A stretch of 64,000 nt of DNA. Origin: Xiphias gladius. Lineage: Eukaryota; Chordata; Actinopteri; Istiophoriformes; Xiphiidae. The stretch is from positions 6,669,501 to 6,733,500 of the forward strand of contig NC_053411.1 of assembly GCF_016859285.1 (NCBI RefSeq), read 5' to 3'. Under the pieces are notes generated by a model, which did not search any database, was not told the DNA's origin, and saw only the letters and a list, made by a program, of their open reading frames with translations. Position 1 is the first letter of the stretch, and each line of letters begins with the position of its first letter. Of the stretch, positions 35,893 to 45,891 are shown one piece after another. The position numbers were made by a program, and so were the translations under genes.

Positions 35893-37509
35893 ACATACAC
35901 GGTGAAGAAAGAGAACAGCTGTCACATTTAGCTGATGTAGGAGTCCCACTTTTTTCCATCGCTGTTTCTGAAAACTTCCATGATACTGGAATTAATCAAA
36001 TGAAGGATTAATGACCCAGGATGCAACTCAAATCATAAAAAGGCTGATTACTTACTCTCAGCTCTGACCCATATGTCATTGTAATAAAAGATGCTCAAAT
36101 CCCTCCAAATTGGGAGGGTTAATAAACTTATTCTGACCTTGTTCTAGTTTGCGCAGATTCAAAATTCACCTCAGAGTGGTTGAAAAACCAAATTTGGCGG
36201 GTCAAAAACTCAGTCAGTCTCAAAGTCTTTACAGGTGAAAGAGCTCTAATAAGCAACAGTAGAGGTGACTCAGTCACACGGCAGAAGGTCAGTATTAGAG
36301 TTTAATCAGCTTGCTTAACAAACAAAACAAAACGAGCAACCCCCCCCCACCCCCCCACCCACCCCTTCTCAAGGTTCACTTGCTACTTTTTTCATGGGCT
36401 TTCCACTGCATCTCATGGTCTTTCTCAGTGGATGGAGTTTGCTATTTTGACAAAGAAAATCTTAAGTCGCGGTCCACTCATTATCTTTTTTTTTTTTTCT
36501 CAGCTGTCAACTGCATCTCACAGTCTGCCGTGGTGGATAGAGCTTGCTAACAAAAAATGAAAACACTTGCTTGCTTCTCCTGGGGCTTTCAACCACATCT
36601 CACATTCTTCCTCAGAGGCTGGAGTTACAGAAAAAACAAAACAAAAAAAAACAACTCATCGCACTGAAATTTTTCAACACATACTCAAAAAATGTAGACA
36701 AATGTTCTAAAAAGGAACTTGGGTCTTTTATATTGCAAAGAGAAAGAGCGAGTAATGGTGAGTCCTAGAAGTGATTGATAAGAACGGTAAGTCAGAGTCA
36801 GATGTTGCACTGTTTCTGTCCCTAACAATTTCAGTGCAACCTGAATGGTGTGACTGAATGGTGACTAAGGTTTGTGAGGAGCACAAAGCTATTGAGAGTA
36901 TCACTTACACTCCGGTTCTACGCTGCATTACGTGTGCCATCAACTGCTGTGATCCCACAAATATCTTTTGGTTATTACCTCCAAATGCTTAAGTGTGATG
37001 TCAAGTAGGACAGAAAAAGTGGCATTATTCAAACTCATTCAGTCCATGACCTATGACTTTTGTTGTCTGAGTCCACTTGGTGTGTTTAAAGGAAGGCATG
37101 TAGCTTTTTCTTCTCTATTTCTTTTATTTTCTTTACTTAGTCTTAGACTTTCTGTGTATTGATCCTGTAACACAAATATCAGAAACATTGTTGCATTCAC
37201 CGATAATAGTTTTTGTCGGTAAATTGGAAAGAAGCTCTCATCAAAGGTCATACCCGTAATTGGTGTTCCACCAGGGTGTATCTGTGTGTGTGTGTGTGTG
37301 TGTGCGTGTGAACCCTGTAGAAACCAGTGCCGGATCCCCCCTACATCCAGCGACACCACCGTGTGTGTACGTACAGCCGTACCCGCTACATGACAGCCCG
37401 GCTGCCGGGCTGCCAGCCCAACGTCTCCCCTCTCTACCACTATCCCATGGCCCTGAACTGCCACTGTGCCGTCTGCTCCACACAGGACACAGAGTGTGAG
37501 ACCTTCTGA
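35633..37509 (+). CDS. gphb5: Glycoprotein hormone beta 5 (thyrostimulin beta subunit), two coding exons
   Basis: Secreted cystine-knot subunit that pairs with GPHA2 to form thyrostimulin, a ligand of the TSH receptor in vertebrates. Exons 35633-35833 and 37321-37509 join in phase 0 to give 129 residues, against 130 in human. Residues 1-25 are a hydrophobic signal peptide. The mature chain has ten cysteines at 35, 49, 59, 63, 83, 98, 114, 116, 119 and 126, the GPHB5 pattern, which lacks the seat-belt disulphide pair of TSH, LH and FSH beta chains. Family motifs are GCAVREFSFVAQKPGCKGLR, ACWGRC and the ECET end. The Met at 35633 is preferred over one 96 bases upstream because only it gives a normal signal peptide. 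A pyrimidine tract ending in CAG just before it suggests an upstream untranslated exon. The human sequon (Asn-Glu-Thr) is absent and an Asn-Val-Ser occurs at 101-103 instead. The intron ends carry complementary repeats. Confidence 0.95.
35836..35890. repeat. (AC)n tract at the gphb5 5' splice site
   Basis: AC dinucleotides starting two bases into the intron and running about 55 bases. Confidence 0.97.
36398..36629. repeat. Three diverged direct copies of a unit of about 45 bp
   Basis: Copies at about 36399-36445, 36504-36551 and 36586-36629 share the pattern CTTTCAACTGCATCTCA then a GTCTT/TCTTCCTCAG-like segment and GGATGGAGTTTGCTA. Spacing is about 105 and 82 bases. Related units occur at 31486-31700. 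Confidence 0.6.
37283..37310. repeat. (GT)n tract at the gphb5 3' splice site
   Basis: GT dinucleotides with one GC step, ending ten bases before the acceptor AG boundary and occupying the place where a polypyrimidine tract is expected. Confidence 0.95.
37321..37509 (+). CDS. gphb5: gphb5 coding exon 2
   Basis: Acceptor AACCCTGTAG at 37320. Sixty-two residues from KPVPDPPYIQRHHRVCTY to CSTQDTECETF, then TGA at 37507-37509. Confidence 0.95.
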   Translation, partial: KPVPDPPYIQRHHRVCTYSRTRYMTARLPGCQPNVSPLYHYPMALNCHCAVCSTQDTECETF

Positions 37510-37715
37510 GGGACAGAGCAGCACTTTCACTGTACAGTGCTATTAAGTGTTTCACTGATATGGATGACACAGATCAAAATGATGAAATCAAGATATCTCA
37601 GCCTTGAAGGAAGGATATTTGACACTGAGTAACATAAAAATGATCCCTCCTTTAGACTGAAGACCATGTGTGTATCAATATACAGTATATGTCTGTATGT
37701 AGGAAAGGAGAAACA

Positions 37716-37721
37716 AATAAA
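37716..37721 (+). terminator. gphb5: Possible gphb5 polyadenylation signal
   Basis: AATAAA about 210 bases after the gphb5 stop. A second AATAAA lies at 37804-37809. Which one is used cannot be told. Confidence 0.45.
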
Positions 37722-38436
37722 CAAAATAAGAATAAGAATATTAGAATAAGAGTTCTGTAATTCTTCGCCATGATGTTACCAATACTGAATTTAAGAACAT
37801 ACAAATAAATGCACTTTTTTGATTATATGTTAATATATTAAATACTGTATATCAACTGTAGCGCTATTATAATCTAAAATAAGAAAGGTGAGCAGTACAT
37901 ATACATTCTTTGTTTTAACTACTGTACTGTATCTGTGTGGCAAGGCCAAATTACCAAGCGCTAAAGCGGGCAACTGGGGGCCCCAGACCCTCAGGAGCCC
38001 AGTGTTTTTGTGTGTGCATAGTTTATGGTAATAGGTAAAATGCAAATTTGTTTGGGATATTCACCATTACATTAATATTTCAACTGAATTTGTCATGACG
38101 TGGTCTTTTAATGGGGCCGTGTATTAATCCCCCAACAGTTTTACTGTAATACCAAATTAATACCGTAATTGCATATGTTTATATTGTACTCACATGCTGC
38201 AAATTCCTGCAAAAATCTTTGTCATTTGTTTACTTGAAGATGACACAGCTTATTTCTGGCCCAGGATCCCAGAAGGGTTTGTCTGGCCAGGCTGTGTTTC
38301 ATCTACTGTATGTTGACAATAACATACAGTATTTGACTTCGTCCATTCTCAATGGACTGTAAAACAGTAATAACTGATAACCGCATAACGATAATCAGGT
38401 AAGGATGCTCAAAAATCAACCACCAGCAGTATACAC

Positions 38437-38438
<2 letters not shown>

Positions 38439-38519
<81 letters not shown>
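38439..38519. repeat. (GT)n microsatellite
   Basis: About 80 bases of GT between the 3' ends of gphb5 and gpha2. Confidence 0.98.
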
Positions 38520-38522
<3 letters not shown>

Positions 38523-38794
38523 CATGTTGTAGGTGAATCAGTGACATTGACTCACTTCCCTTTTTGGGACAAAATTCAAGTCCCCACAATGTAAATTATT
38601 AAATGATTAAATTTACTGTTACTGTCGGGATTTGACAAGTAGTGGTCACGGTGAAGGTTAGGCTAAGTCACCAGGGCATTAATCTAATTCAACGTAATGT
38701 CCCCTTAAGTAATGGAAACAAGTTTGTATGTGTGTGTAAAGTGGGAAGATAAAGCAAAGGTCTATGTCAACCACTAAAAGTTGCAGAATAGAAA

Positions 38795-38800
38795 TTTATT
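38795..38800 (-). terminator. gpha2: Possible gpha2 polyadenylation signal
   Basis: AATAAA on the minus strand about 1 kb past the gpha2 stop. Other T-rich candidates lie closer, so this is only one option. Confidence 0.3.
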
Positions 38801-39818
38801 GAAATCCAAGTTCATCACAAACTATACAGTGCATTCTTTCTCTTTTCATTTCATTGATATTTCAAACATTCATTGGTTTCATCAATAATTATTTACAAAA
38901 TCTCTTTCAGTTCAAATTCATAAATATAAATAAATTTGTACATTCTTTAGTCTCATCTGTGTTTAGTGGTTATTTGAAAGAATGGAACTATTTATTTCTA
39001 TGACCTTTATGATTCCAAATGTTGACAATATATTGACTTTTTTGTTTAATACGAGTCATGGAAGAGATTACTTTACTGTCTCAACTTATTGTTCTCATTC
39101 ATTTTGACATATTTCAAAATATAAAAGAGATATAAAAGACTTACACTTCCCACTGAATCACTAAGTATGAATGATAGTATGACTATTTTTTTTATTTCTA
39201 GCTGCTTACAGTAAATCAAGTCTTTGCCAAGCCTCAAAGCAAAATATAAAAAAGGTTGAGTTTGTGTGACAGAATGGCTTATACTGCCTTTAAAAAAAAT
39301 GTGTATCAATCAAGTTTTCTAGAAGAGCCACATTTTACACAAGCAAACACAAACAGAGGAACATGCAACACACACATACTACCTGCTCAAACAGCACATC
39401 TTTGTAAGCATACAAAAGTGTGAATTTTTCACACGTCAATATTAAAGTACCGGGTGACTGGTCCAGAGCAAATTTCACTCTGCCTGAAGGAAGTTCACTT
39501 GATTTTAGTAGAAAATTTGAGAGTCACATGGGCTAGGTAGTTTTGCAGAAAACCTCTCCATCTTTTAATCATTTTCTGTCAGCCTTCCTTCCATTCTTGA
39601 AGAAAAAAAAACGGAGGACACCCTGGTTTTGACAGTAACATGGTGGAAGGCCAATTTGTCTTCAATTAAATAGGTTAAAGTGAATTTTCTTCAACATTCA
39701 AAACAAGTCGACATACTGCAAATAGAAAAAGGATAGTTACTCTTGCATTTTGATCATTTAAACTGTTATTTGGATCTTATCCTGGTGTACGTCTGTGACA
39801 GCATACTGTCTGGATGTG

Positions 39819-39923
39819 TCAGTAGCGGGACTTGCGGCACATGTCGCAGCGACACGCCTTAGCTGTCAGGATCTCTATTTCGTCATGGTGACGACCACGA
39901 GGGCAGTCCAGGCGAACCCTGAC
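39819..39923 (-). CDS. gpha2: gpha2 coding exon 3
   Basis: Acceptor CCCTCAG, phase 0. Thirty-four residues from VRVRLDCPRGRHHDEIEI to CDMCRKSRY, then TGA at 39821-39819. Confidence 0.95.
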   Translation of the reverse strand, partial: VRVRLDCPRGRHHDEIEILTAKACRCDMCRKSRY

Positions 39924-40254
39924 CTGAGGGAATACAAGCCACAGGGCATGAACAAAAATAAGAGAAACATAATGATGTAGTCCACATCCAGTCAGCTCCC
40001 TCCACTCCTCACCTTGGCATCCTTGCTGATGGTGCAGCATTGTGAAGCGGAGGTGATGTTGTGGGTGAAGTTGGAGGCCACCAGTACGGAGTATCTGGAC
40101 GGGAAGGCGCTGGACTCGCAGTAGCCCACGCAGGCGTAGACCAGGTGGGTGCCTTTGCACGTGCTGCGACGGTCACTGCGGATGGTCACGTTGAAGGCTG
40201 GAGATGAGGTGAACGACAGGCGGTTGGGTGAGGGCGAATGAGCTTGTGTATGTG

Positions 40255-40305
<51 letters not shown>

Positions 40306-40663
40306 GGATGCAACAGTTAAAAAAAATCGCAACATCGCTGTCATCATTTGTTGTGATACTTTCATGTAAATAGTAGAATCTTGAAACAGACCATGAAGGT
40401 TATTTATCTCAACCAGAAGTACTGTTGAAGATAATGTTCTCAAGACCACATTACCCATACACCCTGTTGCTTCCTGTCAATAGACGCTGATTTGGGGACA
40501 CTGTGAGTCACATCTAGAACCTTGTGCTATATACGTGTAACTCACGGTAAAGGTGACAGCCAGGGGTGAGGGCATCATAGCTCCAACCAATAGGAGAGAA
40601 GAGCAGCAGTGACACCACTGGTAAGACCAGCAGGAAAAGGTGTGAGGCCATGCACAGCGACAT
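39819..40663 (-). CDS. gpha2: Glycoprotein hormone alpha 2 (thyrostimulin alpha subunit), three coding exons
   Basis: Secreted cystine-knot alpha subunit and partner of GPHB5. In transcript order the exons are 40546-40663, 40013-40197 and 39819-39923. They join with consistent phase into 135 residues from the first Met, or 131 from a second in-frame Met at 40651; human has 129. Residues 1 to about 28 form a hydrophobic signal peptide. Ten cysteines follow, with family motifs CVGYCESSAFPSRYSVLVAS, SQCCTIS and the C-terminal ACRCDMCRKSRY. Sequons are Asn-Val-Thr in FNVTIRSD and two more in SNFTHNITS; human has the first and last, so the middle one is extra. It is transcribed towards gphb5. A donor at 42898 and a TATA-like box at 43021 suggest a non-coding first exon about 2.2 kb upstream. 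Confidence 0.95.
40013..40197 (-). CDS. gpha2: gpha2 coding exon 2
   Basis: Acceptor ATCTCCAG, donor GCCAAG|GTGAGG. It completes a split Pro codon and then encodes FNVTIRSDRR to CCTISKDAK. Confidence 0.95.
40259..40303. repeat. (GT)n microsatellite (CA on the gpha2 strand)
   Basis: A dinucleotide tract in gpha2 intron 1, about 60 bases upstream of exon 2 in the sense of the gene. No complementary tract lies at the donor end of this intron. Confidence 0.97.
40546..40663 (-). CDS. gpha2: gpha2 coding exon 1 (signal peptide)
   Basis: Met codons at 40663 and 40651 are both in frame. It encodes MASHLFLLVLPVVSLLLF and then DALTPGCHLY, with donor TACC|GTGAG. Alternative acceptors CCTCCAG and CCGTCCAG sit just before the first ATG. 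Confidence 0.9.
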
Positions 40664-42898
40664 CTGGACGGCAGCCTGGAGGGTCCAAACAGAACAACAT
40701 AACTGTAAGACTCCAGAAAAGTCACACATTTAACTAAATAATTCCAACATTTTAATGAGAAAAGTAAGAAAACTGCAGTGCAAGTTTGACCTTGTTAGAC
40801 TTTATGGTTCTAAAAATGGTTCTAGTTCAAAAAATTAGAACCATTTTTGGTTGAACTGCTCACAGTTTATGGACATATACAAGCTTTGACGAGGGGTACA
40901 AGGTTGGGAACGAGAGATCCAGGCTACTTTAAAAAAGATCTTAATTTGGTTTCTATACTTAGGACACTAAAGAAGCCGTGAACTTCTCAAATGCTCAAGG
41001 CTCAACCTGGGATGATCTTCTGCTGCTGAACTTTGCCCTGAAAATCAAAGTGTTGCCCATCGTCCCCTCCTTTATCTACCCAAGGTGATTTCCCACCCTG
41101 CATGTCTGCTTGTGTATCACTCCGCTGATGAACAGCTAATGTGAATAAAAACAAGACTGTCTTTACCTTCTCAATCTGCCTCATTTAACAGCTACCTGCT
41201 GACACATGTATGCACTTAGCTCTCGCTGACTCGTAATGTACACATATAATCAGTAGATCACTATACATGGAAAAAAGTCTTTATTTAAAATAGAGAAAAG
41301 GTGAAGGATCCTGTGTGTGTCTGTGTCTTCCACAGTAACCCACATAAGCACGAACATGTACACACTGTATATCCTATGTGCACACATGCATGCGTGATCC
41401 TGAGTGTTCATGGATGCACGTGCTCACGCCCCCCTCACACACTCACACTCCAACACGTGTGTAAACAATAAAGTCATATTTTCCTGGGAATTTGGGGATC
41501 CTGACCCTTGCCCTCTAAACTGGCAGCCCTTTCCAGCTCCGTTTCCCTCCGACGGGGGCGTTGGGAATGGCCGCCGTGCTGAAGGGGGAACAGCCCTGGG
41601 GACGCCATTAACACTGCTGGTACCACCAAATTAATGGGTCAGGCCTGTGTGTGCGACTGTGTGCGTGTGAGGCCATTAACCCCATGTCAGCTAATGGGGC
41701 AGGGGAAATGCCCGGCTTTTTCCTCTTATGTGGGGTTTCCACGCCTGAAGGTTTGGTTTGTCTTTGAGGAAAGTGGGTTGTAATACACCACACAACACTT
41801 CGGGCTGACCACCAAAACAACCTACAGATTATATACACCCTGGAAAAGTTAAGATCCTTGAAGTGCCTGCAATAATAGTCCATACACACATAAACCTTCT
41901 CGAAATCCTCTTATCAGTGCTGCCTGTATAAATATGTTTAAAAGTGTGTCATATTCTGCTGCTCCATGATTTGGCATTATTCATCTTCTGAGGCACCCAA
42001 AACTGCTAAACAATGCTTCTTTAAAAGTCCTTCCCAACATGAAAAACTGTTATACACCCTTGGCAAAAGGAACAAAGTCTGAGCATAACTTTTAATTGCT
42101 GAGAATACACATTTGGCAAGTGAGAGTTGATAATATTTCGATTTTACCCACCCAAATGATCCTCTATTCTCTTAAATTTAAATTACATTGTATGACAAGT
42201 TCAGGTCTGAGTGGGTGCTGACCTGGAGGTTGCAGCAGGACCAGTTTATCTTATATGATACAAACAATAAAACTTAAAATTAAAAATATAAATGCTATTT
42301 GGACCATCTACATCATAACACACAATGTGCAATATACCTTTTTGCGTTAAATGTGTACAGCCTTACTAACAGAGAAAAATGCATTTTAAAAGACCAAAGA
42401 ATCAAAATCGAGACCTTTAGTCTTCTCTGATATTATTTTTTATCATATATTTTAATATAGTAATTAAGAATAAATTAGAACAATAATGCTTAGTTTTACA
42501 AAAATACTACATGAAAGTACAGGCCAGCTGAATTGTGAGGAACTTTAAAATGAAACCCGCCAAACCCTCAAGAGCTCTCTCCACAAACTGCAACGTTTTC
42601 TGTCAAGGAAACAATTCTGTTATCTTTGTGCAGCTAATAAAAATGCATGCAAAAGTCTGCAGAATTAGAAGGCGAAGACGTGGGAAATACTGGGAAAGAT
42701 GGATGAGTTTAAATGTGCGTTTCCCCCCAGATTTTACAACACTCCAACTTAATTCTGACTCGTACAATTTTTTATATGCAAAAGAGCCCCCCTTTAAATC
42801 TTAAAGAAGGCAACAATCACACAGACAAATCACAGAACTTTAAGGTCTGTTCCACCAATTTAAGTTCATTCCAGGTGTAAAAGTGAGCTGGGTCTTAC
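40664..42898 (-). other. gpha2: Presumed gpha2 5' intron
   Basis: If the non-coding exon at 42899 is real, this is its intron. It includes a short hairpin at 40812-40848 and a GC-richer block at 41505-41720 with repeated CATTAA and TAATGG motifs. No coding exon was recognised. Confidence 0.45.
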
Positions 42899-42990
42899 CT
42901 GAAGACGTAGAGTGGAGAGCGCAACTTCACGAGTGCAGGGCAGGTGTGTCAACGGCTAGGTGTGTGTGAGGTTGTCTCTTCTGAGCCTCA
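42899..42990 (-). other. gpha2: Possible non-coding first exon of gpha2
   Basis: On the minus strand, GTTGCGCTCTCCACTCTACG is followed by TCTTCAG|GTAAGAC, a strong donor. The 5' boundary is set only by distance from a TATA-like box. It would splice to an acceptor just before the gpha2 ATG. Confidence 0.4.
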
Positions 42991-43020
42991 TGCAGGGCTA
43001 TAAGTAATACAGGTGAGGCA

Positions 43021-43026
43021 CTTATA
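43021..43026 (-). promoter_or_regulatory. gpha2: TATA-like box, candidate gpha2 promoter
   Basis: On the minus strand GAGCTATAAGTGCC, about 30 bases upstream of the proposed first exon start. A single motif in AT-rich DNA is weak evidence on its own. Confidence 0.3.
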
Positions 43027-43507
43027 GCTCTGGACACACCCACAATTAGACAGCTGAGTGTGTCTAAATCCTTTTTTTTCCTTACACGTCCCTCTTTGTC
43101 TTTCTTCTCCGCACCTCCTACTGGAACAACAAAACACAAGAAATTCTCTAGAAATATTAAAATCTCCTAAAACTTCTCTTTGTCTTTCTCCTAGAGTCTG
43201 TTAACATCTCGGCGTCCCTCCACCCTCCCCATCCCTGCACTCCGTTTTAAACCTTTAGGGGGACCGCTGCTGTGACACAGAGGAAAACTAGATAGGTTTT
43301 CCATCAACGCACCACCACAATAGTAAGAACACACACGGCTTTACCTCACACACATACACATGCAAGGAGACACACACATGATCACATAAAAGCCCTCGTG
43401 CACATACGAAATAACACAAGAAATAATATTCTAGGCCTCAGCTGCCAATTGATACACACTACAAGTGACCTAATAAGCTAAATTGAATGGGAGACCTCTC
43501 TCTCTCA

Positions 43508-43509
<2 letters not shown>

Positions 43510-43562
<53 letters not shown>

Positions 43563-43663
43563 GCACACGCACACACAAAGTCCGCCTGGGTTTTCCATTT
43601 GTGGAGGAGGAAGAGCAGGGTCGGGTCAGAAGATATTGTGAGTTTGGGTCAACTGTGTGTGCG

Positions 43664-43709
<46 letters not shown>
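43510..43709. repeat. Facing (CA)n and (GT)n tracts
   Basis: (CA)n at 43510-43576 (with CGCACG steps at its end) and (GT)n at 43654-43709 are separated by 77 bases, so the two tracts are mutually complementary. Confidence 0.95.
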
Positions 43710-43710
<1 letters not shown>

Positions 43711-44799
43711 CACATGGTGGGTATATTTGGAGAATGCCTGGCTCCACTTCTCTTTTTCTTTGTCTTGAACAGAGGATGTCAGCTTAGCAACCACTCTCTC
43801 CAAACTCCAGCGGGTAAAGACATTCTTTTAATTCAATTCTTTGTTGGACCAGTGTCTGGAAGCTTCAGTGACTTGTCACAAAGGTCACAAACTGCCAGAT
43901 CAGACCACTGACGAGTGTCTCTTTCACTCCTCATATGTTTTAGTTCTTTAAAAGTGTGGCCAAAGACCCAAAATGGGTTTCCTTTGTCCTCTTTCTGGTG
44001 GGTCTCCACATGAAACTGGGTTTCAGGCTGAAGGAACAAATGTCTTAGTTGCTGGAACAGCAACCAAGACATCAGAGGAGGAGGGGGTGAGGGGGTGGGT
44101 CCTCTATTTAAAGTTCCTCTCCTGAGGTTACGTTTTGGTTTTTAGATGAAGTTTTCCTTGTCTTCCTGAAGAGTTGGGGCTAGGTTGGCAATTACTGCTG
44201 TTGTGGTCTTGCAAAGACCAATGAAACCATAAAGCCCACTGATACTGGGCCATAAAAATAAATGATTTGACTCTTTGGCTTTCACAGCACTTATCAATCT
44301 GCCAGTGGAATTGATTCAAGAAATTAAGAAAGTCACTAAACAATACGGTCACAATCAATAAAACAGCAGTTGGAGATTAACCGAGGCACATAATCCAAAC
44401 TCAAATTTTCTTTTAGCTTCAGCTACTTTGGACTGGACTCCAGATGCAGTGCTTGTCATTGCTTCAGTAGATTTTCTTCTCTACATCAGCAGCTCCATAT
44501 TTGTCCTCTATCCTGAATCAGACCCAGCAGGTCTTCATGGGACAGCACAAGACTAGTTCCTTGAGGAATCAAACCATTTCTTTCTATATGTGTCTTCAGA
44601 AATCTCATTTGGTTAAAAAGTAAGTGCTTTAAAATATGTGGAACTGTTTACAAAAGAAATCAACTTATTTCAAGAAGTTTCTAGAAATAAGTGCCTGTCT
44701 TTCCAAACAGGAAAAAAATAAGGCACTCTTTTAGAATCAAGAAAAAGACAATTAAAGACTTACTGTCAACAAATTCCAATAAAATAACAAAACATACGA

Positions 44800-45310
44800 T
44801 TAATTTCCCCTACCAATTAATATTGTCTGTGTAGTCGTTTGTGCCATTGGGCTCCAACGTTGTCCAACAATTATCAAAAACACAGTGAGCCACTCTGTTA
44901 CACTGGATGACATGTTTCTTCAATACCATGAACACACACACTAGAGTTCAATCCCACATACATCTCCTTGCTGGCATACACCAAATGTGTATTAATCCAC
45001 AGCTGAAAATAGTCCCCAACAAATGGACTATTTACTTGTGTTTGAGTAACGTTTGCTAAACAAATACAGTGGCCAGCCATTTTAGGAAATTACCTAGCCT
45101 TTATTCAAACGTAAAACCATACATTTGTTTTTTTTTTCTTTTTTTAAAATTGTCTTCAGTAAGAAGTGGGTTTGAGGCTGAGTGCTGCAGACATGGAAGG
45201 GAAGTCAGAAAGTACCAAGAGATAGACTGACAAATAATTGATTTTGGTCGTTTCATGGGATATGTTGACAATAAGAAAAAAATAGAATGATGGAAACCTT
45301 ATCCTTTAAA
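44800..45310. repeat. Dispersed repeat, family B copy 2
   Basis: It matches 6329-6560 in the same orientation (GCTGAAAATAGTCCCCAACA, CCATTTTAGGAAATTACCTA). The right end CCTTATCCTTTAAA is an inverted match to the left end of copy 1. The left boundary is approximate. Confidence 0.6.
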
Positions 45311-45889
45311 CCCTCTATCTGCACTGCATTAAGAACCGTAGTTGGAGAAGAATGACATCATTCCAATGCTGTTTACCTTTCAGATGCTAGAAGGGTGATG
45401 CACACATTTTTCTACACACCCATTTTATATGACAGTAGGTGATGTTAGAGCACACCATTTCTATTTCAAAGCTTTTTAAGAACAGGTTGCAGTGTTTGCT
45501 ACTAACGCAGGATAGGTGCTGACTGGGCTTCCAGTACCGCATGTTCACTCACACACACGCTCACTCTCACACGCACACACCTTCTAACGAAAACACAATT
45601 ATCATCTTATGGCCCCTCTACCCCAAACATTCCCAATCCAGTTATGTCAATGGAAAACGGAATGTGTGACATCATCACCTAAACCCCCCACCTACACACA
45701 CACAAACACGCAAAAACTATTAGTGTGTTGACCGTAAGTTGCATGGATGACCACAGTGTGTGTTTCTTCTGATTCCATGCCAACCAGAGAGAGAGAGGGG
45801 TAGAGAGACTATACATCTGAATGGGCCACAGCACCTCATCAGGAGAAAGGGACATGAATGAACTTTGTTCAACTGGAGACTAGTAGTTG

Positions 45890-45891
<2 letters not shown>

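Larger units (their letters stand above)
35834..37320 (+). other. gphb5: gphb5 intron flanked by AC and GT tracts
   Basis: A 1487-bp intron. Immediately after the donor comes (AC)n at 35836-35890. Immediately before the acceptor comes (GT)n at 37283-37310, then GAACCCTGTAG. The middle holds a C-rich run at 36341-36364 and three diverged copies of a unit of about 45 bp at 36398-36629. Confidence 0.9.
37510..39818. other. Spacer between the convergent gphb5 and gpha2 genes
   Basis: About 2.3 kb holding both 3' untranslated regions. Plus-strand AATAAA signals lie near 37.7-37.8 kb, a GT tract at 38439-38519, and a minus-strand AATAAA (TTTATT on this strand) at 38795-38800. No coding exon was recognised. 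Confidence 0.75.
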
